A stretch of DNA of 64,000 bases from UBA7374 sp965660635 (GTDB lineage Bacteria; Verrucomicrobiota; Verrucomicrobiia; Opitutales; Coraliomargaritaceae): positions 22,485-86,484 of the forward strand of contig CBFIAS010000002.1 in assembly GCA_965660635.1 (NCBI GenBank), read 5' to 3'. A program made the position numbers and the translations under genes. Positions 1 to 7,892 of this stretch are shown in pieces. A model generated the notes under the pieces. The model was not told the DNA's origin. It saw only the letters and a list, made by a program, of their open reading frames with translations, and did not search any database. Numbering within the stretch: position 1 is the first letter of the stretch; each line of letters opens with the position of its first letter.

Positions 1-579
1 GCCACCGGCGCTGCCGCCGCGCTTCTCGCCTCGGTGGCCGCCGGGAACGCGATCCTCCGCCTGCTTCAGCCCCAGCCCGCCGACGTGACCGCTGAAGCCC
101 TGCGGGCAAGTGCCTGGCGAATGTTCCTTGAAAACCCTCTTTTCGGCTGGGGCATGGACGCCTTTCCCCAGCTCTCCGGCTATTACCAGAGCGACCTGCT
201 CCTCGGCCAAGCCCAGGGGCGGGCCTTCTCCGACATCCTGCAGATGCTGGCCGAGTTCGGGGTGGCCGGGGTGTTGCCAATGGTTGTAGCTGTATCCTGG
301 CTGCTCATCCGCTACTTCCGCGGGCAGCATGATTTCCTCTTCCCCAACATCCTGCTGGTGGCCTGCCTCGGTGTCTTCCTCCTCTCTTGGATGGACTCGC
401 CTTTCATGTCTCCAGCAGTCTTCTACAGCTTTCTAATTCTCTTTTTCTCCGCCTTGCGCTGGGCCGACCTTTCGAGAAAAAATGTGGATGAAGTCGATGC
501 GCGCACGGTTCTGGTGACCGATTCAAAACTGCGCCGTGTCCCGGTCTACAAAGGCCCGAAAAACGAGTCATTCAAATAA
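1..579 (+). CDS. O-antigen ligase/polymerase-like membrane protein, C-terminal part
   Basis: The reading frame is already open at base 1, so this is the 3' part of a gene that starts outside the window. The visible ~190 residues contain an extracytoplasmic stretch with NPLFGWGMDAFP, the usual family pattern of a Gly-Trp-Gly turn ahead of the last membrane helices. Hydrophobic segments follow (GVAGVLPMVVAVSWLLI, LLVACLGVFLLSW, FYSFLILFFSAL), then a basic cytoplasmic tail. This layout fits the Wzy_C / O-antigen ligase family, inner-membrane proteins that polymerise or ligate surface polysaccharide units. Substrate cannot be told. It lies 15 bp before the flavoprotein gene. Confidence 0.7.
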   Translation, partial: ATGAAAALLASVAAGNAILRLLQPQPADVTAEALRASAWRMFLENPLFGWGMDAFPQLSGYYQSDLLLGQAQGRAFSDILQMLAEFGVAGVLPMVVAVSWLLIRYFRGQHDFLFPNILLVACLGVFLLSWMDSPFMSPAVFYSFLILFFSALRWADLSRKNVDEVDARTVLVTDSKLRRVPVYKGPKNESFK

Positions 580-594
580 GTCTTTGAACAAACT

Positions 595-1974
595 ATGCCA
601 GCAGAACACTTCCAGTATATCGTGATCGGTGGCGGTAGCGGGGGCTATGCAGCGGCCCGCACGGCCCGAGAAGTCCTCGACCGTGTGGCCATAGTAGATG
701 GCGCTGATACCCTCGGCGGTCTCTGCATCCTGCGGGGCTGCATGCCCTCAAAGACCCTGATCTATTCCGCGGAGGTGCTGCATCAGGCGAACAAGGGGGA
801 GACCTTCGGCCTGGACATTCCGATGGCCGGGGCCGACATGGCCGCCCTACAGCAACGCAAGCAGGCAATCATCCGGGAATTTGCGGAGTACCGGCAGGAA
901 CAACTGGAGAGCGACCGCTTCACCCTCTTCCGCAACCACGCCCGCTTCATCGATCCGCAGACCATTGAACTGGATGATGGAAAACGCCTGACGGCGGATC
1001 ACTTCATGGTGGCTACCGGCTCCAGCGTCGCTCTGCCGCCGGTGCCGGGCCTGGCTGGTGTGCCCTGCTGGACAAGCGACGACGTGCTCGATCTGGATTT
1101 CCTCCCGGAGCGCGTGATCGTACTGGGCGGAGGCATCGTGGCCTGCGAACTGGCGCAATGCCTGCGTCGGCTGGGCAGTGAAGTCACCCTGATCCAACGC
1201 AATCCGCGCCTGCTCAAGCAGATGCCGGAAGCGGCCTCTATTGCCATTGAGAATGCTTTCCGCGAAGAAGGGATCCAAGTGCACACCGGTACAAATCTGC
1301 AATCGGTTCATCATGCAGACGGCTGCTTCCATGTGGCCTTCGAGCAGGACGGTGAGACGGTGGAACTGTCTGCGCCGCATCTGCTCAACGCGCTGGGCCG
1401 GGTGCCCGCGACCGAAGGCCTGCACCTCGAAGCGGCGGGAGTCGATACGCAGCCGGGTGGCCACATCGCCTGCAATGAGTTTCAGCAGACCGCCAACCCG
1501 AAGGTCTACGCCTGCGGCGACGTGGCCGGCCCGCATGAGATTGTCCATGTGGCCATCCTGCAGGGCGAAGCAGCCGCCCGTCACGCGACGGACCGCAAGG
1601 CAGAGCCGGTCAACTACGATAGCCTTGTCAGCGTGGCCTTTACCGATCCGCAGGTTGCCACTGCCGGGCTGTCGGAAGAACAACTCCGGCAGAGCGGCAT
1701 GAAGTACCTCTCGGCTGACTATCCATTCGACGATCACGGCAAGTCCATCCTGATGGAAGCGAAGCACGGCTATGTAAAAGTCTTCGCCGATACCGGCGGC
1801 AAAGTACTCGGCGCGGAATGCGTGGGCAAAGACGCAGGGGAACTCATCCACTCGATGGCCGTAGCCGTACAACTGCGGGCCCATGTGCGCGACCTGCTCA
1901 AGGTGCACTGGTACCACCCCACTCTCTCGGAGATCTGGACCTATCCGCTCGAGGATATTCTGGAGGCACTGTAG
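595..1974 (+). CDS. Pyridine nucleotide-disulfide oxidoreductase (dihydrolipoamide dehydrogenase-like)
   Basis: 459-residue FAD-dependent class I disulfide oxidoreductase. Visible elements are the FAD-binding GGGSGG loop at residues 12-17, the redox pair C44-x4-C49 in GGLCILRGC, an NAD(P)-binding Rossmann loop (VLGGGIVACELA, about 175-186), the second FAD motif around ACGDVAG, and the C-terminal base H441-P-T with E446. All catalytic parts are present, so it should be active as an NAD(P)H/disulfide reductase. No 2-oxoacid dehydrogenase genes lie nearby, so a role as true E3, soluble transhydrogenase-like or mercuric-reductase-like enzyme cannot be decided. The ATG follows the upstream gene by 15 bp, which suggests cotranscription. 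Confidence 0.85.
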   Translation: MPAEHFQYIVIGGGSGGYAAARTAREVLDRVAIVDGADTLGGLCILRGCMPSKTLIYSAEVLHQANKGETFGLDIPMAGADMAALQQRKQAIIREFAEYRQEQLESDRFTLFRNHARFIDPQTIELDDGKRLTADHFMVATGSSVALPPVPGLAGVPCWTSDDVLDLDFLPERVIVLGGGIVACELAQCLRRLGSEVTLIQRNPRLLKQMPEAASIAIENAFREEGIQVHTGTNLQSVHHADGCFHVAFEQDGETVELSAPHLLNALGRVPATEGLHLEAAGVDTQPGGHIACNEFQQTANPKVYACGDVAGPHEIVHVAILQGEAAARHATDRKAEPVNYDSLVSVAFTDPQVATAGLSEEQLRQSGMKYLSADYPFDDHGKSILMEAKHGYVKVFADTGGKVLGAECVGKDAGELIHSMAVAVQLRAHVRDLLKVHWYHPTLSEIWTYPLEDILEAL

Positions 1975-2043
1975 CCGAAGCTACCGCGGCTCGATCCGAA
2001 AAACAGACGCGGATTGGCAAAATAATTGGTGGCAGAATAATGC

Positions 2044-2253
2044 TCAACCATTGAACACGCGCTGTTTCTTATAGTCGTAATCCGGATCGAATTCGACCGT
2101 GCCGGACAAATCCAGTATCTTCAATTGTTCAGGACGCTGCACATATTCAGCCAGCGCCTCGTTCACCGCCTGCTTCTTCGTCTTCAACCCGCCAAGCTGT
2201 ATAGCCCTGCCGAGAAGATCCACATGGTCAAATTCAACTACCAGATCCCGCGC
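2044..2253 (-). pseudogene. Orphan VapB-type antitoxin lacking a normal start
   Basis: On the minus strand just past the M42 gene an open frame encodes a near-complete VapB antitoxin: a strand LVVEFD, then GLKTKKQAVNEALAEYV and a tail ending LSGTVEFDPDYDYKKQR. The tail closely parallels the intact antitoxin at 36838-37035 (VLDLFGTVEYFDDYEPKKP). The frame opens after a TGA at 2254-2256 and has no ATG; only CTG (2244-2242) or GTG (2223-2221) could start it. Its first bases overlap the last codons of the M42 gene, and no toxin follows, because the convergent lpd-like gene ends at 1974. It is best read as a truncated leftover of a vapBC locus. Expression from an alternative start is possible. Confidence 0.6.
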
Positions 2254-3347
2254 TCACCCTTCTTCAGGGAACGGGCCACGGCGACGAGGAGTTGCACAGT
2301 GTGCTCGATATCCTCTAAGTCGACCATCTCGCTCGGGGTGTGCATGTAGCGGAGCGGAATGGAGAGCAAGCCGGTCGCAATGCCCGCTTGCGCGACTTGA
2401 ATGGCCCGCGCGTCGGTGCCGGTGGGCCGTGAATCAGCCTCCAGCTGATAAGGGATCTTATTCTTTTCCGCGACCTCGACGATGCGCTCGAAAATGACCG
2501 GGTTGATGTTGGGTCCGCGGCAGACGATGGGGCCCCCGCCCTGCTTGAAACTGCCGTACTTGCGGACATCGCAGTCGGGCGAATCAGTGGCATGCCCGAC
2601 ATCCACGGCAATGGCAAAATCCGGATTTTCCGAGAAGGCCGCGGTAATCGCTCCGCGAGTGCCAATCTCCTCCTGGGTCGTGGCAGCGGCGACAACACGC
2701 GCGGCCAGACGGCCCTTGCCGGTGGCCAAACGACGAACGGCTTCGAGTACAGCATAGGCACCGGCCTTGTCGTCGAAGGCACGGGCCACGCCGATGCTTC
2801 CGCGGATCAATTCAAAGCTCTGGTCGTAGACCGCGCAGTCACCAATCCGCACGAGTGCTTCCGCTTCCTCACGGGAGGACACGCCGATATCGATCCAGAT
2901 TTGATGGGTCTCCGGCACTTTCTTCCGGTCTTCTGCGGACATCAGGTGAATGGCCCGCTTGCCCGTCACGCCCTTGACGATTCCGCTCTTCGTCAGAATC
3001 GAGACCCGGCGGCCGGAGATCATCGTCTTGTCATGTCCGCCCAGTGTGTCGAAGTAAAGAAAGCCCTTCTCGTTGATGTAGGTAACGATCAATCCCAGCT
3101 CATCAATGTGTCCGGCAAAGAGGATGGACGGATCGCCCTCCGGGTTCACCGTGGCGAAGCGGTTTCCCATAGTGTCTTTCCGGTAGGCATCGACGACTGG
3201 TTCGATATGGGCATCGACCACGGCCTGCGCCTCGTATTCGTGCCCGGTCGGCGAGCGGGCCTCCAGCAGGTCGACGAGAAATTGTGGTGCCTTATACGGC
3301 TTGGTAGTTTTCTGAGCTACTTTTTTAACGGTCTTTTTCTCCGGCAT
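2238..3347 (-). CDS. M42 family metallopeptidase (glutamyl/tetrahedral aminopeptidase type)
   Basis: 369 residues, the usual M42 length, with every active-site residue of the family: H80 and D82 (AGHIDE), the metal-bridging D192 (AFDDKAG), catalytic E226 and metal ligand E227 (TTQEEIGTRG), D249 (AVDVGHATDSP) and H336 (YMHTPSE). Such enzymes are cytoplasmic di-metal aminopeptidases forming large dodecameric shells that finish peptide breakdown. The N-terminus carries a Lys/Thr-rich extension of about 18 residues before the conserved fold. The ATG at 3347 is the only reasonable start. The stop codon overlaps the remnant antitoxin frame downstream. Confidence 0.93.
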   Translation of the reverse strand: MPEKKTVKKVAQKTTKPYKAPQFLVDLLEARSPTGHEYEAQAVVDAHIEPVVDAYRKDTMGNRFATVNPEGDPSILFAGHIDELGLIVTYINEKGFLYFDTLGGHDKTMISGRRVSILTKSGIVKGVTGKRAIHLMSAEDRKKVPETHQIWIDIGVSSREEAEALVRIGDCAVYDQSFELIRGSIGVARAFDDKAGAYAVLEAVRRLATGKGRLAARVVAAATTQEEIGTRGAITAAFSENPDFAIAVDVGHATDSPDCDVRKYGSFKQGGGPIVCRGPNINPVIFERIVEVAEKNKIPYQLEADSRPTGTDARAIQVAQAGIATGLLSIPLRYMHTPSEMVDLEDIEHTVQLLVAVARSLKKGERGIW

Positions 3348-3724
3348 GATTCACTTGATAGAGCAAGCGCGTAAACTTGCCACGAAAAAAGGCTTATCGT
3401 CGATTGCCGAAATCTGTGCCGATCCTTACGAAGAAGCCATTCTGTTTTTTATGCCCGCGAAGTGCCGCGAAGCTTTCGACGAACCGGGGGAGAGAACGAT
3501 GCAGGGTGGTGAGCTAGAGTCAGGAAGCATGAAGTGAAAAAGTACACCGCATTTTTCCTGCTGGTTATCCTGCCAAAGAATTTCCCACTTGTGCTCCTTC
3601 GCGCATCTTCGCGGGAAGAAATCATGCCTCACGAATCGCCTGCTTGGCTTCTTTTGAAGAGCCGTCATGCTTGCAAGCCAGCAAAATCCAGCAGGGATCT
3701 ATTTCTATTGTAGAAAGGCACGCT
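3348..3724. other. Intergenic stretch with CGCGAAG-type repeats
   Basis: No convincing gene. A 63-codon plus-strand frame beginning at 3346 runs through repeat sequence and has no recognisable domain. The region contains short CGCGAAG units at about 3452-3478 and one copy (3594-3620) of a 27-bp sequence that recurs at 4512-4538. Confidence 0.5.
3594..3620 (+). repeat. 27-bp direct repeat, copy 1
   Basis: Begins CTCCTTCGCGCATCTT and ends GCGGGAAGAA, with a single variable base between. The copy at 4512-4538 has the same orientation and differs at one position. The pair brackets the lipoprotein gene at 3725-4261. Confidence 0.8.
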
Positions 3725-4261
3725 TTAGCGATTCCCTGAGGGTTGGTTGGATTCGGTACTGCCCAGAATCATAGAGTCCTGCTTGGTGATCCTTGTCTTG
3801 GGTTCAACCGATGGATTGGCCGGGTAACTATTGCCGTCAAACACCAGTATCCGGTCACTCGGCTGAATGCCTCCGCCCGAACTGTGCACGACAAGATCAC
3901 GCCAGCCACGGTTTGTGGTTTTCCGTACATGGACCGGCTCACGGGTGAGCGTGCTCTTGCTGATGAATGAATAGGTGCCGTCCCGAGTTCCTGCGAAAAC
4001 AAAGAGAGTACCGCCGCCGCTCCCGGCGTACCCGGTGTCCCATCGGCTGACTAAGGCGACCGCATCCAGCATGTCGTCATCATTCAGATCGACAAAAGAG
4101 ACCGTGTATTGCTCCGGCGCGAGGGATCCAGATCCACTGCCTTCCAGGTGTTCCGTGAACGATGCATGAAAGGCATGCCTGTGTGCAGACTCGTCTTTTT
4201 GAATACTGGCACACGAGGTACACAGACTCAAAGCTATGAAGAAAACCAATGCCTGTTTCAT
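3725..4261 (-). CDS. Putative lipoprotein with FG-GAP/VCBS-like segment
   Basis: The start is set at the ATG at 4261, giving 178 residues. It is preceded by AAAGGAAAT as ribosome site and begins with a secretion signal MKQALVFFIALSLC ending at a cysteine (CTSC). The lipobox is imperfect because Cys sits at -3, but lipidation is plausible. A frame extending to 4411 adds only charged, unlikely residues. The mature part holds YTVSFVDLNDDDMLDAVALV, a Ca-binding-like DxNxDxxxD loop typical of FG-GAP/VCBS repeats, followed by a beta-rich Gly/Ser-rich region. Probably periplasmic or outer-membrane anchored; function unknown. It sits alone between two direct repeats, away from any operon. Confidence 0.7.
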   Translation of the reverse strand: MKQALVFFIALSLCTSCASIQKDESAHRHAFHASFTEHLEGSGSGSLAPEQYTVSFVDLNDDDMLDAVALVSRWDTGYAGSGGGTLFVFAGTRDGTYSFISKSTLTREPVHVRKTTNRGWRDLVVHSSGGGIQPSDRILVFDGNSYPANPSVEPKTRITKQDSMILGSTESNQPSGNR

Positions 4262-4511
4262 GCTATTTCCTTTTTTCGTAGGACATGAGTGTGATATTTC
4301 ATGACGTTCCGCCTCGTTTTTGTTATGCGGCAAAGACTGCTTGTGCTTTAATTTTCCCGCAAGGGATTTGCATCCCTTGGCGAGTAATGGCAGTCGTTCA
4401 TTCGCCAGCAATCAATCTCTCATCCATGGAAATTTGGACGAACCCATTTCCTCTGCTGAGTCGATTTGAAAAGCTGCCACCAATTATTCTGCTAAAAACC
4501 CCTCCTTCGCA

Positions 4512-4538
4512 CTCCTTCGCGCATCTTAGCGGGAAGAA
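4512..4538 (+). repeat. 27-bp direct repeat, copy 2
   Basis: Same orientation as the copy at 3594-3620, 26 of 27 bases identical. The repeat distance of 918 bp encloses exactly one gene. Confidence 0.8.
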
Positions 4539-4593
4539 TTTTTACCAACTTGTACAGGTGCATGCTCCGGGAACTTCCCGGAAAATGATGATA

Positions 4594-4625
4594 AACCAAA
4601 AAAGCACTCTCCGAGGAGAGTGCTT
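4594..4625 (-). terminator. Rho-independent terminator of ahcY
   Basis: A perfect 10-bp stem AAGCACTCTC / GAGAGTGCTT (4602-4611 and 4616-4625) with a 4-base loop. Reading on the minus strand it is followed by a run of T (4594-4601 complement), 24 bp past the ahcY stop codon. Confidence 0.85.
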
Positions 4626-4648
4626 CTGAAATGGATCGATACTGTAAA

Positions 4649-6094
4649 TTAGTACCGGTAGTGCTCGGGCTTGTAGGGGCCTTCTTGTTTCACCCCGATG
4701 TAAGCGGCCTGGTCATTGGATAGTTGGGTGAGCTTGCAACCAATCTTCTCCAAGTGGAGACGGGCTACTTCCTCGTCGATGTGCTTGGGCAGGATATACA
4801 CGCCCGGTGTGTATTTCTCAACTTGCTTCCACAGCTCAATCTGGGCGAGTGCCTGATTGGTAAAGCTGTTGGACATGACGAAGGAGGGGTGACCTGTGGC
4901 ACAGCCAAGGTTGACCAGTCGGCCTTTGGCCAGGAGGTAGATGCTATTGCCGGATGGGAAAGTGTACTTGTCCACTGCGCCCTCCTGGTCGGGCTTGATC
5001 TCGTCAATTTCGACACCGGGCATGTCGTTGAGCTTGTCGACTTCGATCTCGTTGTCGAAGTGGCCGATGTTACAGACGATCGCCTGATCCTTCATCTTCG
5101 ACATATGATCGGCGGTGATGATGCTATAGTTGCCGGTGGTGGTCACATAGATATCGCCCCAGCCGAGGGTGTCTTCGACGGTGAGAACGCGATGGCCCTC
5201 CATGGCGGCCTGAAGTGCGCAAATCGGATCGACTTCGGTGACTACAACCTGCGCGCCCATGCCTTTGAGGGCAGCGGCACAACCCTTGCCCACATCGCCA
5301 TAGCCACAGACCACTCCGACTTTGCCGGAGATCATCACGTCTGTGGCACGCTTGATGCCGTCGAGAAGGGATTCACGGCAACCATAGAGGTTGTCGAACT
5401 TGGACTTGGTCACGGAGTCATTGACGTTGATTGCTGGCACAAGCAGCTTACCGGCGTTGTGCATCTCATAGAGTCGGTGGACTCCGGTCGTGGTTTCTTC
5501 GGAGACGCCTTTCCACTCTTTGACCACATCATGCCAGTGACCTGGTTTGGCGGCGTGAATTTTTTTGAGCAATCCCTTGATCACGGCTTCTTCCATGCTG
5601 CCGGAGTCGGACTCCACCCAGTCGCTGCCGTCTTCCAGTTCGTAACCCTTGTGGATGAGCAATGTGGCATCACCGCCGTCGTCCACAATCAACTGGGGAC
5701 CGGAGCCGTCCGGCCAGGTCAAGGCCTGCTCGGTACACCACCAGTACTCTTCGAGGGTTTCGCCCTTCCATGCGAAGACGGGCACTTCAAGGTCGCGGGC
5801 AACGTAGGCAGCCGCATGATCCTGCGTGGAAAAGATGTTGCACGAGCACCAGCGAATGTCGGCGCCGAGAACCTTGAGGGTTTCGATCAACACAGCCGTC
5901 TGCACAGTCATATGCAGGGAGCCCATGATACGGACGCCCTTAAGCGGTTGCTCTCCGCGGTATTTTTCACGAGTGGCCATCAGACCCGGCATCTCGTGCT
6001 GGGCGATCTCGATTTCCTTCTGTCCGAAGTCTGCCAGATTGATGTCCTTAACCTTATAGTCGGTTGTTGTCTTGGTGAGTGTATCGGTGCTCAT
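4649..6094 (-). CDS. ahcY: Adenosylhomocysteinase
   Basis: 481-residue S-adenosyl-L-homocysteine hydrolase, which splits SAH into adenosine and homocysteine and so keeps methylation reactions going. Family signatures visible are GSLHMTVQTAVLIETL and CNIFSTQDHAAA near the N-terminus, the NAD-binding GYGDVGKGCAAALKGMGAQV, and the C-terminal KPEHYRY with the cofactor-contacting Lys/Tyr. Length and the internal insertion (DGSGPQLIVDDGGDATLLIHKGYE) match the long bacterial form. It ends at a clear terminator. metK, the other SAM-cycle gene, is next upstream on the same strand but separated by a GxxExxY gene, so the two probably have separate promoters. Confidence 0.97.
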   Translation of the reverse strand: MSTDTLTKTTTDYKVKDINLADFGQKEIEIAQHEMPGLMATREKYRGEQPLKGVRIMGSLHMTVQTAVLIETLKVLGADIRWCSCNIFSTQDHAAAYVARDLEVPVFAWKGETLEEYWWCTEQALTWPDGSGPQLIVDDGGDATLLIHKGYELEDGSDWVESDSGSMEEAVIKGLLKKIHAAKPGHWHDVVKEWKGVSEETTTGVHRLYEMHNAGKLLVPAINVNDSVTKSKFDNLYGCRESLLDGIKRATDVMISGKVGVVCGYGDVGKGCAAALKGMGAQVVVTEVDPICALQAAMEGHRVLTVEDTLGWGDIYVTTTGNYSIITADHMSKMKDQAIVCNIGHFDNEIEVDKLNDMPGVEIDEIKPDQEGAVDKYTFPSGNSIYLLAKGRLVNLGCATGHPSFVMSNSFTNQALAQIELWKQVEKYTPGVYILPKHIDEEVARLHLEKIGCKLTQLSNDQAAYIGVKQEGPYKPEHYRY

Positions 6095-6190
6095 GGTATG
6101 TCAGTGTCAGTGATGTTTGAATTGCCCGCGAAGAAACGCGAATGAAGCGAAATGAATATGTAAGAAAATGGGGATGAGTAAGGTGGAAAG

Positions 6191-6222
6191 TGCCCACGAA
6201 TTTCTCGAATGGACACGAATTT
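6191..6222 (+). repeat. CACGAAT repeat tract, left end of GxxExxY cassette 1
   Basis: Begins TGCCCACGAAT (6191-6201) and goes on as degenerate units of about 11 bases ending in CGAAT or CACGAAT. An exact inverted copy of the first 11 bases lies at 6629-6639 across the GxxExxY gene. Confidence 0.75.
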
Positions 6223-6233
6223 AAACTGAGTGA

Positions 6234-6611
6234 TTACATGACTAAACGCTTTGATTGAAGGCCATTGAAAGAACCAAAGTTCACGAGGAGCCCCAGCTTT
6301 TTTCCAGTGACATTGAGATAATTCAATACTAGCGATTGGTGCTGTGAATTCAGTTCTTTGACGGCTTTCAATTCCAGAATAATTTTATCATATAGAATAA
6401 AATCCGCGCGATAATTCAAAGACAGAGTATGTTCTTTGTACTGTACGGGGAGCTCTGCCTCGCGACTAAACGGAATACCGCGTGCCTCGAGCTCTAAACC
6501 CAAGGCTTCCTGATAGACCGCTTCCAGAAAACCGCACCCAAGTTGATTGTATACTTCCATGCATGCACCGATTGCCTCGAAGCTTTCTTGCTTATAAAGG
6601 ACGTCATGCAT
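6234..6611 (-). CDS. GxxExxY family protein (PD-(D/E)XK superfamily)
   Basis: 125 residues, the normal length of this family. The naming motif is G27-F-L-E30-A-V-Y33, and a nuclease-like PD-(D/E)xK core is seen as D70...E80-L-K82 (YRADFILYDKIILELKAV). The family is widespread, often in several copies per genome, and its biological role is not established; the fold suggests a nucleic-acid-cutting or -binding enzyme. It lies between ahcY and metK on the same strand but is bracketed by inverted CACGAAT repeats, so it looks like an insert rather than a member of the SAM-cycle operon. The start ATG at 6611 lies just inside the right repeat. Confidence 0.85.
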   Translation of the reverse strand: MHDVLYKQESFEAIGACMEVYNQLGCGFLEAVYQEALGLELEARGIPFSREAELPVQYKEHTLSLNYRADFILYDKIILELKAVKELNSQHQSLVLNYLNVTGKKLGLLVNFGSFNGLQSKRLVM

Positions 6612-6628
6612 TTGTGAAAATTTGTGAG

Positions 6629-6639
6629 ATTCGTGGGCA
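6629..6639 (-). repeat. Inverted copy of TGCCCACGAAT, right end of GxxExxY cassette 1
   Basis: Minus-strand TGCCCACGAAT, an exact inverted match to 6191-6201. On the minus strand it continues as CTCACAAATTTTCACAAA, again a degenerate CACAAAT unit. It lies 18 bp upstream of the GxxExxY start codon. Confidence 0.75.
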
Positions 6640-6653
6640 GAAATGTAATCCCA

Positions 6654-7817
6654 CTACAGCGCGGCTTGCAGCTCGCTGGCTTTGGCAGTCGATTCCCAGG
6701 GAAGATCGTCCTTGCCGAAGTGTCCGTAGTGAGTCGATCCACGGTAGATCGGGCGCAGGAGATCCAATTGGCTGACGATGTCTGCAGGCTTGAAGCTGAA
6801 GACTTTTTGCGCGGCTGCGGAGATCTTCTCATCCGGTTCTTTGCCGGTGCCAAAGGTATCCACGTGAATACTCGTTGGGTACGGATGCCCAATGGCATAA
6901 GCCACTTCGATTTCGCAGGCTTCGGCCAGCCCGGCAGCGACAATATTCTTGGCTACCCAACGGGTGAAATAGGCTGCGGAGCGGTCGACCTTCGAGGGAT
7001 CTTTTCCAGAGAAAGCGCCACCGCCGTGACGCGCCCAGCCACCGTAGGTATCCACAATGATCTTACGCCCGGTCAGTCCGGCGTCGCCCTGCGGACCACC
7101 GACAACAAACTTGCCGGTCGGATTGATCAGGTACTCCGTGTCGTCCTTGAGCAACTCGGCAGGAAGGACCTTGCGGATGACTTCCTCGATGCAGAATTCC
7201 TTGATCGTATCGAGCGACACATCGGCGCTGTGCTGGGTGGAGATAACGACGTTGCGGATACCGGTTATCTCGTTGCCATTAAAATCAACGGCCACCTGGC
7301 TCTTCACGTCCGGGCGCAACCAGGGAACTTTAACATCTTTGCGCTGGCGAGCCATCTCACGAAGCAAGCGGTGAGCAAACATAACCGGTGCCGGCATCAG
7401 TTCAGGAGTTTGATTACAGGCATATCCAAACATAATGCCCTGATCGCCCGCTCCCTGCTCGGCTGTACCCTTGCCCTCTGCCGACTCGGCGTCGACCCCC
7501 TGAGCGATGTCCGGCGACTGCGCCGTAAGGATATTGGAAACGAAAACCTTGTCGGCGTGAAAAACGTCGTCGTCGTTGGTGTAGCCGATCTCACGAATCG
7601 CGTCGCGCACGATCGTCTCGTAGTTCAGCTTTGCGCCAGTCGTTATCTCTCCAGCGAGAAAGACGCAATTGCTCTTTACCAGGGTCTCACAGGCCACACG
7701 GCTGGCCGGATCCTGCGCCAGGCAAGCGTCGAGAACGCTGTCCGAAATGTAGTCGGATACTTTATCAGGATGGCCCTCGCCAACTGATTCAGAGGAAAAA
7801 ATGAAGTTCTTGCTCAT
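6654..7817 (-). CDS. metK: S-adenosylmethionine synthetase
   Basis: Makes S-adenosylmethionine from methionine and ATP in the cytoplasm. 387 residues from the ATG at 7817, starting MSKNFIFSSESVGEGHPDK with the catalytic H16-P-D18 of the family; the open frame to 7856 adds 13 atypical residues. Further signatures are GAGDQGIMFGYA, the glycine-rich loop GGGAFSGKDPSKVDRSAAY and a canonical C-terminal domain with YGHFGKDDLPWE. All three MetK domains are present. A strong palindrome sits 46-70 bp upstream of the start and may control expression. The remainder of the methionine cycle other than ahcY is not in the window. Confidence 0.97.
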   Translation of the reverse strand: MSKNFIFSSESVGEGHPDKVSDYISDSVLDACLAQDPASRVACETLVKSNCVFLAGEITTGAKLNYETIVRDAIREIGYTNDDDVFHADKVFVSNILTAQSPDIAQGVDAESAEGKGTAEQGAGDQGIMFGYACNQTPELMPAPVMFAHRLLREMARQRKDVKVPWLRPDVKSQVAVDFNGNEITGIRNVVISTQHSADVSLDTIKEFCIEEVIRKVLPAELLKDDTEYLINPTGKFVVGGPQGDAGLTGRKIIVDTYGGWARHGGGAFSGKDPSKVDRSAAYFTRWVAKNIVAAGLAEACEIEVAYAIGHPYPTSIHVDTFGTGKEPDEKISAAAQKVFSFKPADIVSQLDLLRPIYRGSTHYGHFGKDDLPWESTAKASELQAAL

Positions 7818-7863
7818 AAAAATACGAACAATGGTGAATCGTCTGATCCATGGCAAGCATTAC

Positions 7864-7887
7864 ATCAAAACATCAGGATATTTTGAT
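7864..7887. promoter_or_regulatory. Palindromic operator candidate upstream of metK
   Basis: ATCAAAACATC - AG - GATATTTTGAT: 11-base arms with a single mismatch around a 2-base centre, 47 bp ahead of the metK start. The ATCAA...TTGAT layout is of the kind bound by ArsR-type winged-helix regulators, some of which (SahR) control SAM-cycle genes in other phyla. The regulator identity is inference. No similar palindrome was seen upstream of ahcY. Confidence 0.55.
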
Positions 7888-7892
7888 ATGTT

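Larger units (their letters stand above)
4262..4648. other. Intergenic stretch between the lipoprotein gene and ahcY
   Basis: No protein-coding frame of quality. It holds an 8-bp hairpin at 4360-4379 (CAAGGGAT / ATCCCTTG, TTGC loop) without a U-tract, the second 27-bp repeat copy (4512-4538), and the ahcY terminator. The sequence is more AT-rich than its surroundings, which fits an inserted segment. Confidence 0.5.

Noticed and set aside
3346..3537. 63-codon plus-strand frame overlapping the M42 start
   Set aside because: It runs into CGCGAAG repeat sequence, has no ribosome site and no recognisable domain.
4310..4335. GTTATGC with adjacent CCGCCTCG, reminiscent of half of an integron attC site
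   Set aside because: No matching GCATAAC half within the required distance, and no integrase; a chance match is more likely.
4724..6145. Long open frame opposite ahcY (473 codons); similar long frames opposite argA (17319-19052), the GH13 gene (13554-14924) and serA (42802-44370)
   Set aside because: These are antisense shadows of strongly conserved genes in GC-rich codons. They carry no family motifs.
6095..6190. Possible SAH or SAM riboswitch upstream of ahcY/metK
   Set aside because: No conserved riboswitch core could be recognised in either leader; only the metK palindrome stood out.
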